NCBI GenBank assembly: GCA_016844945.1
Contig: JAERTJ010000034.1
Span: forward strand, 1 to 38,497
Reading direction: 5' to 3'
DNA: 38,497 bases
DNA from: Fidelibacterota bacterium
GTDB taxonomy: Bacteria > Fidelibacterota > UBA8477 > JABMPR01
In this document: piece by piece, positions 1 to 9,683 of the stretch
How positions within the stretch are numbered: position 1 is the first letter of the stretch
Layout of the letters: the number at the start of each line of letters is the position of its first letter
Notes under the pieces: model-generated
Database searches by the model: none
Seen by the model: the letters and a program-made list of their open reading frames with translations, nothing else
Told to the model about the DNA's origin: nothing
Made by a program: the position numbers and the translations under genes

Positions 1-126
1 AAGAAATACATATTTTATGCTTGTGATTATAGATTTGAAGCCTATCTTTTCCTAAATCCAATAACCAAAATAATTGTATCCACCATCCCCAGTGAACTTC
101 ACCAAAAGCATGGGAAAATATCATGA
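1..126 (+). CDS. C-terminal fragment of an unknown protein (partial)
   Basis: The reading frame is open from base 1 to a TGA at 124-126 and encodes the last 41 residues of a protein cut by the window edge. The residues (for example YIFYACDYRFEAYLF) alternate aromatic and charged positions, which suggests a folded domain rather than noise. The stop overlaps the ATG of the next gene in an ATGA arrangement, typical of translationally coupled genes in one operon. I do not recognise the family from this fragment, so no function is assigned. Confidence 0.55.
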   Translation, partial: KKYIFYACDYRFEAYLFLNPITKIIVSTIPSELHQKHGKIS

Positions 127-1031
127 TTCAGCCACAACAAGCCAAAGCCAGACTCTTTTTTACTTATCTCAAGGATAAGACTGAACTCTTCCTCTACGTG
201 AAACCTCAAGGAACCTCGGGGAGCGAAATGATATATCGTCGCTCCCCGGGTGATGCAGCTATGAACCTTAGAATTCAGGCAATCCTGGAAAAAGCAGGTG
301 TAGAGGAATCAGAAACTGAAATATGGATCTTATTGTATCCCCCCGAAATACACACAACCACGATGTATATTCCCTCTCACGCATCAAAGAAGGAAATAAA
401 ATCCCTGATTAGGGAACAGATATTTGCCAACGTCTCCTATTCTACAAATTATGATTGGGAGAACTATTCACTCCTCGTGCGAGAAAATGGAAATGGTGAA
501 AATATGGTTACCGTAACCATTCTCGGGAGAGATGTTCTGCCAAGAATTCAGGAGTTGTTATGTGATAATTTTAACAGGGTTACCTTTATTGGGGATGGAT
601 TGCAATTCCTCAATATTGAAGAGACCTATTTCAACGAACAGAGTGGGCAAACCTATGAAATGATTCTACCCTATGATGAAATGTATTTTGTGGCAGCCTT
701 CCGGTCTGGACTCCATGTTGAGAGTTCTGCCCTGACGCATGCTCGTTCATCATCATTCGGAAATTATAGACTGAGGACTCAACAGGTATACCTGGATATC
801 AGGCACCAGAAGAGCATAGCAAATCAACCCAGAATTCAACCCATCGTATCAACGGCAGAATGGAAACGGGCTTTGCTGACACCAGCAGCATTTCCAACTT
901 GGTTCATCGCCCGAAATAGTCTGACAAAGTCAAAACCAGTAAGCTTCATCAAACACCTGAAGTCAATCGACTTAAAAAAGAAAGAGAGAGGTGTAAGCCT
1001 CAAACACTCAGCGCTTCATCTGTTAGATTAA
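123..1031 (+). CDS. hypothetical protein, possibly PilM/GspL-like (actin-like fold)
   Basis: A 302-residue protein with no signal peptide or membrane segment. I do not recognise a family with certainty. The arrangement around residues 67-170 (a strand-rich stretch, then IPSHASKKEIKSLIREQI, then a block ending in FIGDGLQFLNIE) recalls the PilM/GspL actin-like ATPase fold, where a sequence beginning with 'P' is followed by a helix, a 'y..dy' segment and a 'pe.lAl'-like loop. No nucleotide-binding signature is clear, and there are no PilN/PilO-type genes downstream. The start overlaps the stop of the upstream partial gene (ATGA), so the two are probably cotranscribed. It converges with the TMEM164-like gene, leaving only 7 bp between the stops. 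The PilM link is inference; the existence of the gene is well supported by length and coupling. Confidence 0.7.
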   Translation: MIQPQQAKARLFFTYLKDKTELFLYVKPQGTSGSEMIYRRSPGDAAMNLRIQAILEKAGVEESETEIWILLYPPEIHTTTMYIPSHASKKEIKSLIREQIFANVSYSTNYDWENYSLLVRENGNGENMVTVTILGRDVLPRIQELLCDNFNRVTFIGDGLQFLNIEETYFNEQSGQTYEMILPYDEMYFVAAFRSGLHVESSALTHARSSSFGNYRLRTQQVYLDIRHQKSIANQPRIQPIVSTAEWKRALLTPAAFPTWFIARNSLTKSKPVSFIKHLKSIDLKKKERGVSLKHSALHLLD

Positions 1032-1038
1032 TGATGTA

Positions 1039-1779
1039 TTAGGTTCGAAGCTTGATGACGAGATCTTTGATAGCGAATGGCGCATAATAAATGTAAAATG
1101 AAACAATTGCGACACCCTCAAGCGCCAATACATACCAGGGCCAGGGTCCCATCATATCGATAATTGATCCTGTTGGTGGTTTGTGACAGATAAACAAATA
1201 GTTACCATCTGTGAGCCAATTGAAACCAGCGATTATTACAAGGTAAATGTTTGTAATTCCCATAACCTTCCATATGGAGCGGTGGGTTGGGCGCATCCCA
1301 CCAATCCAGGTCATATACAGACTGGCAAAGATCAGCGTCCCATGGGATACAAAAAATTGAAAAAAGATATAATGTGGATATCCATGAACACCAATGTTGG
1401 GGGTCAGCAGTGCTTGAATGGCGCCACCCAATCCCCAAAAGTAGACCAATTCATACAATAAAAACTTACGATTTATCATAAGAATTGCTGCCAGTACGAT
1501 ACCCATTCCACATAAATGCAAGGGGAGTGAAGATCCAGCATCCCACGAGCCATTACTCAATCGCCAGATACTGAGACTGGTTTCCTGAACAACCAGGAGT
1601 GCTGCTATCCCGCGACGGGTCCACAAATCCACAGTTGGGTTGCTAAACCAACCCTTAAAAAACCAGAGAGCCACATAAATCAACGTTAGAACCGAAAGCG
1701 CACCGATGTGAGGGAAAGAGAAGAAGACAAACTCATGATCTGGATAATATAAATCAAATGGACCTGGGGTCGTTGTCAT
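1039..1779 (-). CDS. TMEM164/YwaF family integral membrane protein (TIGR02206-like)
   Basis: A polytopic membrane protein of about 246 residues with six to seven hydrophobic segments. It carries the family landmarks: an aromatic FDLYYPDHEFVFFSFPH N-terminus, the motif LPLHLCGMG with a conserved Cys, a PNIGVHGYPHY loop and a VSHGTLIFASLY segment with a conserved His. A longer frame starts at 1812, but the ATG at 1779 is preferred: it overlaps the glpK stop as ATGA and has AAAGGTG about 8 nt upstream. It is the last gene of the lipase-glpK-TMEM164-like operon. Eukaryotic TMEM164 has been reported to be a cysteine-dependent acyltransferase acting on ether phospholipids. Bacterial members are uncharacterised as far as I know, so an acyltransferase or other glycerolipid role here is inferred from family and neighbourhood. 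Confidence 0.82.
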   Translation of the reverse strand: MTTTPGPFDLYYPDHEFVFFSFPHIGALSVLTLIYVALWFFKGWFSNPTVDLWTRRGIAALLVVQETSLSIWRLSNGSWDAGSSLPLHLCGMGIVLAAILMINRKFLLYELVYFWGLGGAIQALLTPNIGVHGYPHYIFFQFFVSHGTLIFASLYMTWIGGMRPTHRSIWKVMGITNIYLVIIAGFNWLTDGNYLFICHKPPTGSIIDMMGPWPWYVLALEGVAIVSFYIYYAPFAIKDLVIKLRT

Positions 1780-3224
1780 GAACACTGCACCTTTCGTATG
1801 GCTTGTTCCCAACCACGGAGAAGATTGTCTCTCTTATCATCAGTCATATCAGCATGGAATGTGGATTTGTTTGTAGAAAATTGCTTTAAGGTTTCGATCG
1901 AGAAAAAATTAGTCTGAAGTCCTGCCAGATAGGCAGCACCTAAAGCGGTAGTTTCAACCTTGTGTGCCCTCAGGATGTTAATATTCAAAACATCAGCTTG
2001 AAACTGCATGAGGAAATTATTTTCTGTAGCCCCACCATCCACAGCCATAGAATTGATTTTAAGACCTGTATCTTTTTCCATGGTAGTTATCACGTCATAC
2101 GTCTGAAATGCCATGGATTCAAGGCTCGCACGGATGATATGATTTTTATTGGAACCCCTTGTTAATCCTGTAAGTAGTCCTCTGGCATCCATATCCCAAT
2201 AGGGTGCTCCCAGACCTGTGAATGCAGGCACCAGATAGACACCTCCATTGTCAGGTACAGCGAGGGCTGCTACTTCACTTTCGGCTGCAGAGTCAAGAAG
2301 GCCCACCTCATCTCTAAGCCACTGAACTGCGGCACCAGCGATAAAGACTGATCCCTCTAGGGCATAGCAGGGTTGTCCTTCAGGGTTCACAGCCAATGTC
2401 GTGATCAGTCCATGTTCAGATATAACAGGTTCATTTCCAGTATTCATCATGATGAAACAGCCTGTCCCGTATGTATTCTTTACTTCCCCCTTTAAAAAAC
2501 ACTGTTGTCCAAAAAGTGAAGCCTGCTGATCTCCTACCACACCACAAATAGGTACACCATCCAGAGCTTTCAGTGAGCTTACCTTTCCATAATCATCAGC
2601 AGAGTTTTTGACATCTGGGAGGAGCTCCATAGGGATATGCATCAACTCACATAACTCTGAATCCCATATTTTATCGTGGATGTTGAAGAGCATTGTTCTT
2701 GATGCATTGGTAAAATCGGTGGCATGTACTCGCCCATTGGTGAGCTTCCAGATCAACCAGCTATCAATCGTCCCCATTTTTAAATGCTGATCTGGAGTTA
2801 CATCTGTATTCTCAAGAATCCACTGGGCTTTAGTTCCGCTAAAATAGGCATCCAACGGAAGTCCTGTCTTTTCCTTAATAGCCATTTTATGGGAGGCAAG
2901 CTGTTCGCAAATATCGGCAGTCCGTCGACATTGCCACACGATGGCATTGTAAATGGGTTGACCGGTATCTGCATCCCATATGACAGTCGTCTCACGTTGG
3001 TTTGTGATACCAACAGCTTCAATGGGACCCTGATAATTTTCCAGCAGATCATTGACACCCCCCACAACTGTTTCCCAGATTTCCTCCGGGTCGTGTTCGA
3101 CCCATCCGGGTTGAGGGTATAGCTGCTGAAACTCTGAATAAGCTTTAGCGGTTATTGAACCGTCACGATCCACCACCATGACTGTGGTACCAGTGGTGCC
3201 CTGATCAATTGTGAGAATTGCCAT
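1776..3224 (-). CDS. glpK: glycerol kinase
   Basis: Phosphorylates glycerol with ATP to give sn-glycerol 3-phosphate, the entry point to lipid synthesis and glycolysis. The 482-residue length is close to the usual 495-500. The FGGY-kinase landmarks are present: DQGTTGT phosphate-binding loop at 7-13, NQRETTVIW around the substrate Arg77, the FGGY signature YFSGTKAQWIL at 128-136, the catalytic-base region GDQQASLFGQ (Asp232), and the second signature starting near GSNKNHIIRASLES. No PTS-regulatory His loop is evident, as in most Gram-negative enzymes. It lies 4 bp downstream of a monoacylglycerol lipase gene, and its stop overlaps the next ATG, so lipase-released glycerol can be trapped at once. 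No glpF or glpD is in the window. Confidence 0.97.
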   Translation of the reverse strand: MAILTIDQGTTGTTVMVVDRDGSITAKAYSEFQQLYPQPGWVEHDPEEIWETVVGGVNDLLENYQGPIEAVGITNQRETTVIWDADTGQPIYNAIVWQCRRTADICEQLASHKMAIKEKTGLPLDAYFSGTKAQWILENTDVTPDQHLKMGTIDSWLIWKLTNGRVHATDFTNASRTMLFNIHDKIWDSELCELMHIPMELLPDVKNSADDYGKVSSLKALDGVPICGVVGDQQASLFGQQCFLKGEVKNTYGTGCFIMMNTGNEPVISEHGLITTLAVNPEGQPCYALEGSVFIAGAAVQWLRDEVGLLDSAAESEVAALAVPDNGGVYLVPAFTGLGAPYWDMDARGLLTGLTRGSNKNHIIRASLESMAFQTYDVITTMEKDTGLKINSMAVDGGATENNFLMQFQADVLNINILRAHKVETTALGAAYLAGLQTNFFSIETLKQFSTNKSTFHADMTDDKRDNLLRGWEQAIRKVQCS

Positions 3225-3228
3225 CTGT

Positions 3229-4071
3229 TTAGATATGTTTGTCTAACCAGTTGATCATATCAGTGAGGACCTGGTCTTGTTCTGGTTCATTAAGAATTTC
3301 ATGATACAATCCTTCATAAATTTTCAAGGTCTTATCATTTGAACTCACATTCTCATTAAGCATTTTACTCCCACTTATATCCGCCAATTTATCTGTATCT
3401 CCATGCATGATTAGAAGGGGGAGGGAGATACCGGAAGCTTCCCTTGTAATTTTTTTGGTTGCATTTAACAATTCAGCACCTGTTCTCGCCAGAATACCTC
3501 CTCTATAGTTTAAAGGGTCATTGTCATATGATTCCACAACACTGGGATCTTTAGAAATATCCTTACTGTCCAGAGTTATCACAGGGAGCTTAGGAAGAAT
3601 GGCGCTGAGGATCCCGGACACTTTTTGAAGCAGCGGTGATATATCATCACTGACCTTAACAGATGCTGCGCTGAGAAGAATACCCTTCACCTCAGGTTTT
3701 CTTTCAATGGCGAATAATGAGACAATACCACCACCCATACTATGACCAAATAGAAAGATAGGAATCCCCTGGAACCTGTCCTGTGTTCTATCCAGGATAT
3801 CTTGAAGATCATTGAGATAATCTTGAAATGAGTTGATATAGACCCGCTTCCCTGTTGACCTACCATGTCCTCGAAGATCAAAACCCACCACAGTGTAACC
3901 GGCATTAACCAGAGTCTGTGCAACATGCCCATAACGTCCAGAATGCTCAGCGATGCCATGAGTAATAATGATCACCCCTCTTGCCTCTTCACAGGTCCAT
4001 GTTTGTTCAAACAGGACAAATTGATCTGATGTGGATATGGTTGACTCAGATGGATTAACTGCCATAGCCAT
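3229..4071 (-). CDS. alpha/beta hydrolase, monoacylglycerol lipase type
   Basis: A 280-residue serine hydrolase of the Hydrolase_4 (lysophospholipase/monoacylglycerol lipase) group. It shows the oxyanion-hole region THGIAEHSGRYG at 37-48, FDLRGHGRS at 64-72, the nucleophile elbow GHSMGGG with Ser111, the acid region MHGDTDKLAD with Asp227 as the likely catalytic acid, and GLYHEILNE with His257. This spacing matches known bacterial and human monoacylglycerol lipases. There is no signal peptide, so it should be cytoplasmic. It is the first gene of the operon with glpK and the TMEM164-like gene. The start at 4071 is chosen because AAGGGGAAATC precedes it directly. The exact substrate (monoacylglycerol versus lysophospholipid) cannot be fixed from sequence, although linkage to glycerol kinase favours release of free glycerol. 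Confidence 0.88.
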   Translation of the reverse strand: MAMAVNPSESTISTSDQFVLFEQTWTCEEARGVIIITHGIAEHSGRYGHVAQTLVNAGYTVVGFDLRGHGRSTGKRVYINSFQDYLNDLQDILDRTQDRFQGIPIFLFGHSMGGGIVSLFAIERKPEVKGILLSAASVKVSDDISPLLQKVSGILSAILPKLPVITLDSKDISKDPSVVESYDNDPLNYRGGILARTGAELLNATKKITREASGISLPLLIMHGDTDKLADISGSKMLNENVSSNDKTLKIYEGLYHEILNEPEQDQVLTDMINWLDKHI

Positions 4072-4083
4072 GATTTCCCCTTA

Positions 4084-4098
4084 ATACCCTATGGGTAT
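4084..4098. promoter_or_regulatory. palindrome ATACCC-TAT-GGGTAT upstream of lipase operon
   Basis: Perfect 6-bp arms with a 3-bp centre, placed about 12 bp before the lipase start codon and so inside the probable leader or promoter. The ATACCC...GGGTAT form resembles operators of the CsoR/CstR/RcnR/FrmR repressor family, but no such regulator is encoded in the window. It may simply be an unrelated operator or chance hairpin. Confidence 0.35.
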
Positions 4099-4265
4099 CG
4101 ATTTAGTAAAAAATTATTTCTTGCTTGGTGTTACCGCAAAAAAGTAAGCTGATCCAGTAGAAAAAATCAATCAAAAAGACTTATAATTTTCATTTAGGCA
4201 AAGATGCTCCACGGCAAAGATTGAAATCTTACCAGCATGCTTTTCCACTCTTACTGAGGATTAAA

Positions 4266-7200
4266 TCAATTGAAAATATCTTGAAGACTTGCTACTGTGA
4301 GGTCATCCAGCATGAGACGTCGAATTCCCCTGATTGCTGTTTTTGCACCAGAAAGTGTTGTGATCACAGGGATTTTGTGACGAATAGCCGATCTGCCAAT
4401 GGCATATTCATCTTCACGTGCCAGAGCTCCCATGGGCGTATTAATCACAAGGTGGATTTCACCATTTTTTATGTGATCCACAACGTGAGGTCGTCCCTCG
4501 TTGACTTTATGGATGGATTCGACAACCAATCCGTTTTCTTTTAGCACCTGTGCAGTTCCATGTGTAGCAGTAATCTTAAATCCCATCTCCTGAAAATCCC
4601 GCGCCACATCAATGACGTTGTTTTTATCATGATCATTCACGGAAATGAAAATGGATCCTTCAGTGGGCAACAGATTCCCTGATCCAATTTCAGCTTTTGC
4701 AAAAGCGGCACCTAATCGTGTATCCAGTCCGATAACCTCACCTGTCGATTTCATCTCAGGTGAAAGGAATACATTTTGTCTGGGAAATTTATTGAAGGGG
4801 AAAACAGGTTTTTTGACAGCGATCAGGGAATGCTTCTCCCGTGCTAAATCTAAATCTTTCAATTTCGTACCCGCAGCCAGCTGTGCTGCGTATTTAGCCA
4901 TGGGTACATCGGTCACTTTACTTACAAAGGGCACGGTCCGACTGGCACGAGGATTCACTTCAAGCACATAGATGATTCCATCTTTCATGGCGAACTGGAT
5001 GTTAATCAATCCCACAGTTTTTAGTGTGAGAGCAAGATCATTGGTATATTTTTCAATTCGTTTTCTATGAGCTGGGAGTAAACGGTAGGGAGGTATAACA
5101 CAGGCTGAGTCACCTGAGTGTATACCCGCTTCCTCAATGTGCTGCAGAATGCCACCAATATAGACTTCATCACCATCGCATAGCGCATCCACATCAAACT
5201 CAAATGCATCTTCAAGAAAAGCATCGATGAGTACAGGATGATCACCACTTACCAGTGCAGCCTGGGCTACGTATTTCTTAAGGGAGTCCTGGGTATAGAC
5301 AATTTCCATTCCGCGTCCACCCAACACGTAGGATGGTCTAACGAGAACGGGGTATCCAATTTGATCCGCTACTTCAATGGCTTCATCAATGGAGAGGGCT
5401 GTTCCATAGGCTGGAGCAGGAATTTCGAGCTCATCCAGAATAGCACCAAATTTCTTACGGTCTTCAGCAAGGTCGATGGCAGAGGGGTTGGTGCCAATAA
5501 TCTTAACACCAGCATCCTGAAGACGGTTGGCAATATTGAGCGGGGTTTGACCACCAAATTGAATCAACACCCCATCGGGTTGCTCCAGATCCACAATATT
5601 CATTACGTTTTCAAAGGTAAGTGGCTCAAAATAGAGGCGGTCGGAAATATCGAAATCTGTGGATACTGTCTCTGGATTACAATTGACCATGATCGTACTA
5701 TAACCTAATTCATTCAAACCAAAAACCGCTTGAACACAGCAGTAGTCAAACTCAAGTCCCTGTCCGATACGGTTGGGGCCACCACCGAGGATCATCACCT
5801 TTTTGCCTTCCAGAGCACTCACTTCATTTTCAGTTTCATATGAAGAATATACATATGAAGTTCGCGCAGGAAATTCAGCAGCACAAGTATCAACTTCTTT
5901 GAACGTAGGCAGGATGCCTTCAGCTTTTCTAAACTCACGGATTTCAATCTCACTCTTGTCCAGACGCGTCGCTAACTGAATATCCGAGTATCCCCTTCGT
6001 TTATAGTCACGAATGGTCTCGGCATCCCATGCTGGTACGGGATCCAAAGCCAGTTCTTGAATCTGATACAAGAACCATGGGTCAATCTGAGTGATTTTTT
6101 GAAGGGTCTCAAGATCCACACCCTCTTCGAAAGCTTTCCAGATTTTCACCAGTCGAAATGCAGTAGCAAAACGCATTTTCTTGAGATCCAGATCTCTACC
6201 AACTACTTTTTTAGGTTCAAAACCCACAAGCCCCACTTCCAGAGAACGATAGGCTTTTTGGATACTTTCCTTGAACGTACGACCGATGGCCATGACCTCA
6301 CCCACAGACTGCATTTGAACCCCAAGGGTTCCATCTGCGGTTGGGAATTTTTCAAAGTCAAACCTGGGTACCTTAGTTACGATATAATCAATGCTTGGCT
6401 CGAAAGCAGCCAGGGTTTTTCCTGTGATCTCATTGGGAAGCTCATCGAGGAGGTAACCCACAGCCAGTTTTGCAGCAATCTTGGCGATTGGGAACCCCGT
6501 AGCCTTTGAAGCCAGGGCAGAAGAGCGACTCACTCTTGGATTCATCTCAATTACGATCATGCGACCGGTCTCAGGATCTACAGAGAATTGAACGTTTGAC
6601 CCTCCGGTCTCAACGCCAATCGCTCGGAGACACTCAATGGACCAGTTACGCATTTTTTGGTATTCTTTATCCGTGAGGGTAAGTGCAGGTGCAACCGTTA
6701 CAGAGTCACCTGTATGAACGCCCATGGGATCGATATTTTCAATTGAACACACGATGATGGCATTATCATTTTTATCCCTGACAACTTCCATTTCAAATTC
6801 TTTCCAACCCAGGAGCGATTCTTCAATCAGAACCTCACCAATGGGACTGGCTGATAAACCCTGGTCTACCAGGTCACGAAATTCCTCATGGTTATATGCT
6901 GTTGACCCGCCTGTACCACCCATTGTAAATGAGGGACGAATAATTGCAGGGAAACCCGTTCGTTCAACCAATTTAAGAGCAGAATCAACACTATGAGCAA
7001 ATCCGCCTCTGGCTGTATCAATACCAACACTATCCATAACAGATTTGAATTGCTCACGATCCTCAGCTTTATTGATCGCCTCGACATCAGCACCGATAAG
7101 TTCAACATCAAATTTTTTCAGAGTACCCTGTTTATCCAGTTTGATCGCCAGATCAAGCGCGGTTTGTCCACCCACAGTTGGGAGGATGGCGTCTGGTCTT

Positions 7201-7442
7201 TCTTTCTCAATGATAGCAGCAACGATTGAAGGGGTCAGGGGTTCAAGATAAGTTGCATCTGCCAACTCTCTATCCGTCATAATGGTTGCAGGATTAGAGT
7301 TTACCAGTATGATTCGATAGCCCTCTTCCCGGAGCGCACGACAGGCTTGTGTACCTGAATAATCAAACTCACATGCTTGTCCGATAACAATGGGACCCGC
7401 TCCCAGAATGAGGATGGATTTAATATCAGTTCTTTTTGGCAT
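4266..7442 (-). CDS. carB: carbamoyl-phosphate synthase large subunit
   Basis: Makes carbamoyl phosphate from bicarbonate, ammonia (channelled from CarA) and two ATP, for both arginine and pyrimidine synthesis. At 1058 residues it is full length (about 1073 in E. coli). Two homologous ATP-grasp halves are visible. The first begins with [20 protein letters not shown] and contains the [11 protein letters not shown] loop. The second begins near residue 550 with [21 protein letters not shown] and contains [12 protein letters not shown]. An oligomerisation segment lies between them, and a C-terminal MGS-like allosteric domain starts near residue 930 ([13 protein letters not shown]). The start codon lies inside the end of carA (17-bp overlap) with GATGGAATCCC as ribosome-binding region, so translation is coupled for 1:1 assembly. 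Confidence 0.98.
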   Translation of the reverse strand: MPKRTDIKSILILGAGPIVIGQACEFDYSGTQACRALREEGYRIILVNSNPATIMTDRELADATYLEPLTPSIVAAIIEKERPDAILPTVGGQTALDLAIKLDKQGTLKKFDVELIGADVEAINKAEDREQFKSVMDSVGIDTARGGFAHSVDSALKLVERTGFPAIIRPSFTMGGTGGSTAYNHEEFRDLVDQGLSASPIGEVLIEESLLGWKEFEMEVVRDKNDNAIIVCSIENIDPMGVHTGDSVTVAPALTLTDKEYQKMRNWSIECLRAIGVETGGSNVQFSVDPETGRMIVIEMNPRVSRSSALASKATGFPIAKIAAKLAVGYLLDELPNEITGKTLAAFEPSIDYIVTKVPRFDFEKFPTADGTLGVQMQSVGEVMAIGRTFKESIQKAYRSLEVGLVGFEPKKVVGRDLDLKKMRFATAFRLVKIWKAFEEGVDLETLQKITQIDPWFLYQIQELALDPVPAWDAETIRDYKRRGYSDIQLATRLDKSEIEIREFRKAEGILPTFKEVDTCAAEFPARTSYVYSSYETENEVSALEGKKVMILGGGPNRIGQGLEFDYCCVQAVFGLNELGYSTIMVNCNPETVSTDFDISDRLYFEPLTFENVMNIVDLEQPDGVLIQFGGQTPLNIANRLQDAGVKIIGTNPSAIDLAEDRKKFGAILDELEIPAPAYGTALSIDEAIEVADQIGYPVLVRPSYVLGGRGMEIVYTQDSLKKYVAQAALVSGDHPVLIDAFLEDAFEFDVDALCDGDEVYIGGILQHIEEAGIHSGDSACVIPPYRLLPAHRKRIEKYTNDLALTLKTVGLINIQFAMKDGIIYVLEVNPRASRTVPFVSKVTDVPMAKYAAQLAAGTKLKDLDLAREKHSLIAVKKPVFPFNKFPRQNVFLSPEMKSTGEVIGLDTRLGAAFAKAEIGSGNLLPTEGSIFISVNDHDKNNVIDVARDFQEMGFKITATHGTAQVLKENGLVVESIHKVNEGRPHVVDHIKNGEIHLVINTPMGALAREDEYAIGRSAIRHKIPVITTLSGAKTAIRGIRRLMLDDLTVASLQDIFN

Positions 7443-8526
7443 GGGATTCCATCATAGTGATAAAGTTTTTAAACAGATAGCGAGAATCATGGGGTCCTGG
7501 ACTAGCCTCAGGATGGTATTGAACTGAGAAGGCTGGGATGTGGGTGCAACGAAAACCCTCTAGTGTATTATCATTTAGGTTGATATGGGTGACTTCCAGG
7601 ACATCAGGTAAGCTTTCAGGATCTACTGCAAAACCATGGTTCTGACTGGTAATTTCCACTTTTCCCGTCAGTTCATTTCGGACGGGATGATTCCCACCAC
7701 GGTGACCAAATTTCAACTTATATGTATTGGCTCCCAGAGCCAAAGATAAGATTTGATGACCCAGACAAATTCCGAACATAGGCTTTTTACCTGCCAAAGA
7801 TTTGACAGTTTCAATGGCGTAATTAACGGCATCAGGATCACCGGGACCATTTGACAGAAAGATACCGTCAGGTTTGAGGGCAAGGATTTCTTCGGCAGAC
7901 GTTGTAGCTGGAACAATGGTGACATCACATTCATTTTCAACGAGTTGCCTGATAATATTGTGTTTGATACCAAAATCCAGCGCCACAACTCGGTAACGGG
8001 AGCTTGTATTTGAGCTTTCCCATCGCCATTGCTTGTCGCAGGTGACCTGCTTAACCAGATCCTGACCGGTCATTTTTGGAACTTGATCCAGTTTATCTTT
8101 CAGAGTATCCAGGTCAAGGGTTTCACTACTGATGATACCATTCATAGCACCTTCGTTACGCAAAACCCGAGTCAATGCACGGGTGTCTATCCCTTGAATC
8201 CCGACGATCCCCGCCTGGCTGAGATAATCATCAAGACTTTGTGTGGCTCGGTAATTTGAGTAGACGGGGCTGGCTTCACGAACAATGAATCCTTTCGCTT
8301 GAATTCCGTTGCTCTCAATATCTTCGGGGTTTACACCATAATTTCCGATTTGAGGGGAGGTCATGGTGACAATTTGACCGCAGTATGAGGGATCGGTGAG
8401 GATCTCCTGATACCCTGTCATGCTGGTATTAAAACAGACTTCGCCACCGGTGGTACCGATAGCGCCAAAAGAATATCCTTTAAGGTGGTGTCCGTTTTCC
8501 AGTAGCAGGATGGCGGGCTTTTTCAT
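7426..8526 (-). CDS. carA: carbamoyl-phosphate synthase small subunit (glutaminase)
   Basis: Hydrolyses glutamine and delivers ammonia to CarB. The 366 residues comprise an N-terminal CPSase small-chain domain ([18 protein letters not shown] at 31-48, GIDTRALTR at 112-120) and a C-terminal class I glutamine amidotransferase domain. The nucleophile is Cys254 in FGICLGHQ. His338 and Glu340 in [13 protein letters not shown] complete the triad, so this is an active glutaminase rather than an ammonia-only variant. It is first in the carAB operon. The upstream 183 bp is shared with a divergent acetyltransferase gene, and AGATTAGG sits before the ATG. No clear PyrR or arginine operator could be identified. 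Confidence 0.98.
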   Translation of the reverse strand: MKKPAILLLENGHHLKGYSFGAIGTTGGEVCFNTSMTGYQEILTDPSYCGQIVTMTSPQIGNYGVNPEDIESNGIQAKGFIVREASPVYSNYRATQSLDDYLSQAGIVGIQGIDTRALTRVLRNEGAMNGIISSETLDLDTLKDKLDQVPKMTGQDLVKQVTCDKQWRWESSNTSSRYRVVALDFGIKHNIIRQLVENECDVTIVPATTSAEEILALKPDGIFLSNGPGDPDAVNYAIETVKSLAGKKPMFGICLGHQILSLALGANTYKLKFGHRGGNHPVRNELTGKVEITSQNHGFAVDPESLPDVLEVTHINLNDNTLEGFRCTHIPAFSVQYHPEASPGPHDSRYLFKNFITMMESHAKKN

Positions 8527-8674
8527 TAAAGCCTAATCTCACTTTATATCATCGATGTGCAACCCAAAAATGATGGTTTTTTCGATAAATCTTCATTTTT
8601 TTTAGTAAAATCGAATTTTTAGTTAATACTTTAAATTGAGACTTATTTCGTCTGGATGAACGAGTAGAAGGGTT

Positions 8675-8680
8675 TATAAT
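8675..8680 (+). promoter_or_regulatory. candidate -10 box TATAAT for the GNAT gene
   Basis: A perfect TATAAT lies 30 bp before the acetyltransferase start, followed by AAAGGGAAT as ribosome-binding region. No convincing -35 hexamer is seen at 16-18 bp spacing, so the promoter call is tentative. Confidence 0.35.
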
Positions 8681-8709
8681 GTTTTGAACATAAAGGGAAT
8701 ATTGATTTT

Positions 8710-9243
8710 ATGGACATATACCTGGAAACGGATAGACTACTCCTTAGAGAATTCACCGAAGCGGATATTGATAATCTTGTCGATTTGGATTCAGACCCCC
8801 TCGTAACAAAATATATCAATGGAGGGAAGCCCACTGCGCGTGAATATATTGCTGAGAAAGTGATGCCCAGAATATTTAGCTATTATGAAAAATATGATAG
8901 GCAGGGGATATGGGCAGCTATCATGAAAAAATCCAATCAATTTATTGGATGGTTTCACCTGCGTCCAAATCATGCCAATCACGATGAAACTGAATTGGGC
9001 TACCGTCTCAAACGGAAATATTGGGGTAAAGGTCTGGCAACAGAAGGTTCACGAGCTCTCATTAAAAAGGGTTTTGAGGAACTTAATGTACCTGTCATCG
9101 TAGCAATTGCTGATCCAGAAAATGGAGCATCTAGACGGGTGATGGAAAAGTCAGGGCTTTCATATGTTGAACACTATACAGAAGCTGATGATTTTGTCGT
9201 TGTGAAGTACTCACTCGCACAGGATATATATTTCAAAGGGTAG
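8710..9243 (+). CDS. GNAT family N-acetyltransferase (RimJ/RimL type)
   Basis: A 177-residue acetyl-CoA-dependent acetyltransferase. The N-terminus LETDRLLLREFTEADIDNL is the typical Acetyltransf_3 opening. The acetyl-CoA loop follows a β-strand as YRLKRKYWGKGLATEGSRAL (about residues 98-117). The C-terminal NGASRRVMEKSGLSYVE is the conserved N..S..v.ek.Gf motif. The substrate is not predictable; relatives modify ribosomal-protein N-termini, antibiotics or small amines. It stands alone, divergent from carA, with the YgbA-like gene 35 bp downstream, and could be cotranscribed with it. A second member of the same family lies at 30245-30775. Confidence 0.9.
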   Translation: MDIYLETDRLLLREFTEADIDNLVDLDSDPLVTKYINGGKPTAREYIAEKVMPRIFSYYEKYDRQGIWAAIMKKSNQFIGWFHLRPNHANHDETELGYRLKRKYWGKGLATEGSRALIKKGFEELNVPVIVAIADPENGASRRVMEKSGLSYVEHYTEADDFVVVKYSLAQDIYFKG

Positions 9244-9278
9244 CCAGATATTGAACCGCTGGTAAGGAAGTTAAAGAG

Positions 9279-9683
9279 ATGTCTATATTTACAAATAGAA
9301 TGGAACGAGAAGCAAAAACTGTAAAGGCAATGATTGGAATATATTGTCGCAATCACCATAGTCTGAAAGTTGAGGACTGCGATGAATGCCTGGAATTACA
9401 GAATTACGCCCTGGACCGACTGCATCATTGTCCCTTCCATGAAGGAAAAACTTCCTGTAAAAATTGCCCTATACATTGTTACAAACCAGGGATCAAGGAA
9501 GATATCAGGCAAGTCATGCGTTACTCTGGTCCGCGTATGTTGCTCAGACATCCCATACTGACTGTCTTTCATTTCATAGATGACCGTCGGAAAGAACCCC
9601 TCTCAGACTACTTGAACGAGAAGAATGATACTGACGATCTTTCCATAGAGTGCAAGGGACCCATTGAACAAGGTGAAACTTAG
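9279..9683 (+). CDS. YgbA family (nitrous oxide-stimulated promoter) cysteine-rich protein
   Basis: A 134-residue protein whose first 105 residues match the YgbA family: RMEREAKTVKAMIGIYC, then CDECLEL, CPFHEGKTSC and KNCPIHCYKP. Seven cysteines (23, 34, 37, 51, 60, 63, 67) plus histidines suggest a metal or Fe-S site. E. coli YgbA belongs to the NsrR-controlled nitrosative-stress regulon and its biochemical role is not settled in my knowledge. The last 30 residues (after DDRRKEPLSDYL) are acidic and variable. No NsrR-like operator is evident upstream. An inverted repeat with 8-bp arms (TGCAAGGG 9651-9658, CCCTTGCA 9692-9699) spans the stop codon; it has no T-run, so it is not a classical terminator. 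Confidence 0.85.
   Translation: MSIFTNRMEREAKTVKAMIGIYCRNHHSLKVEDCDECLELQNYALDRLHHCPFHEGKTSCKNCPIHCYKPGIKEDIRQVMRYSGPRMLLRHPILTVFHFIDDRRKEPLSDYLNEKNDTDDLSIECKGPIEQGET

Noticed and set aside
4221..7251. Many plus-strand ORFs (for example 5238-5708, 6057-6509) opposite carB
   Set aside because: They are antisense shadows of the well-supported carB frame and show no family motifs.
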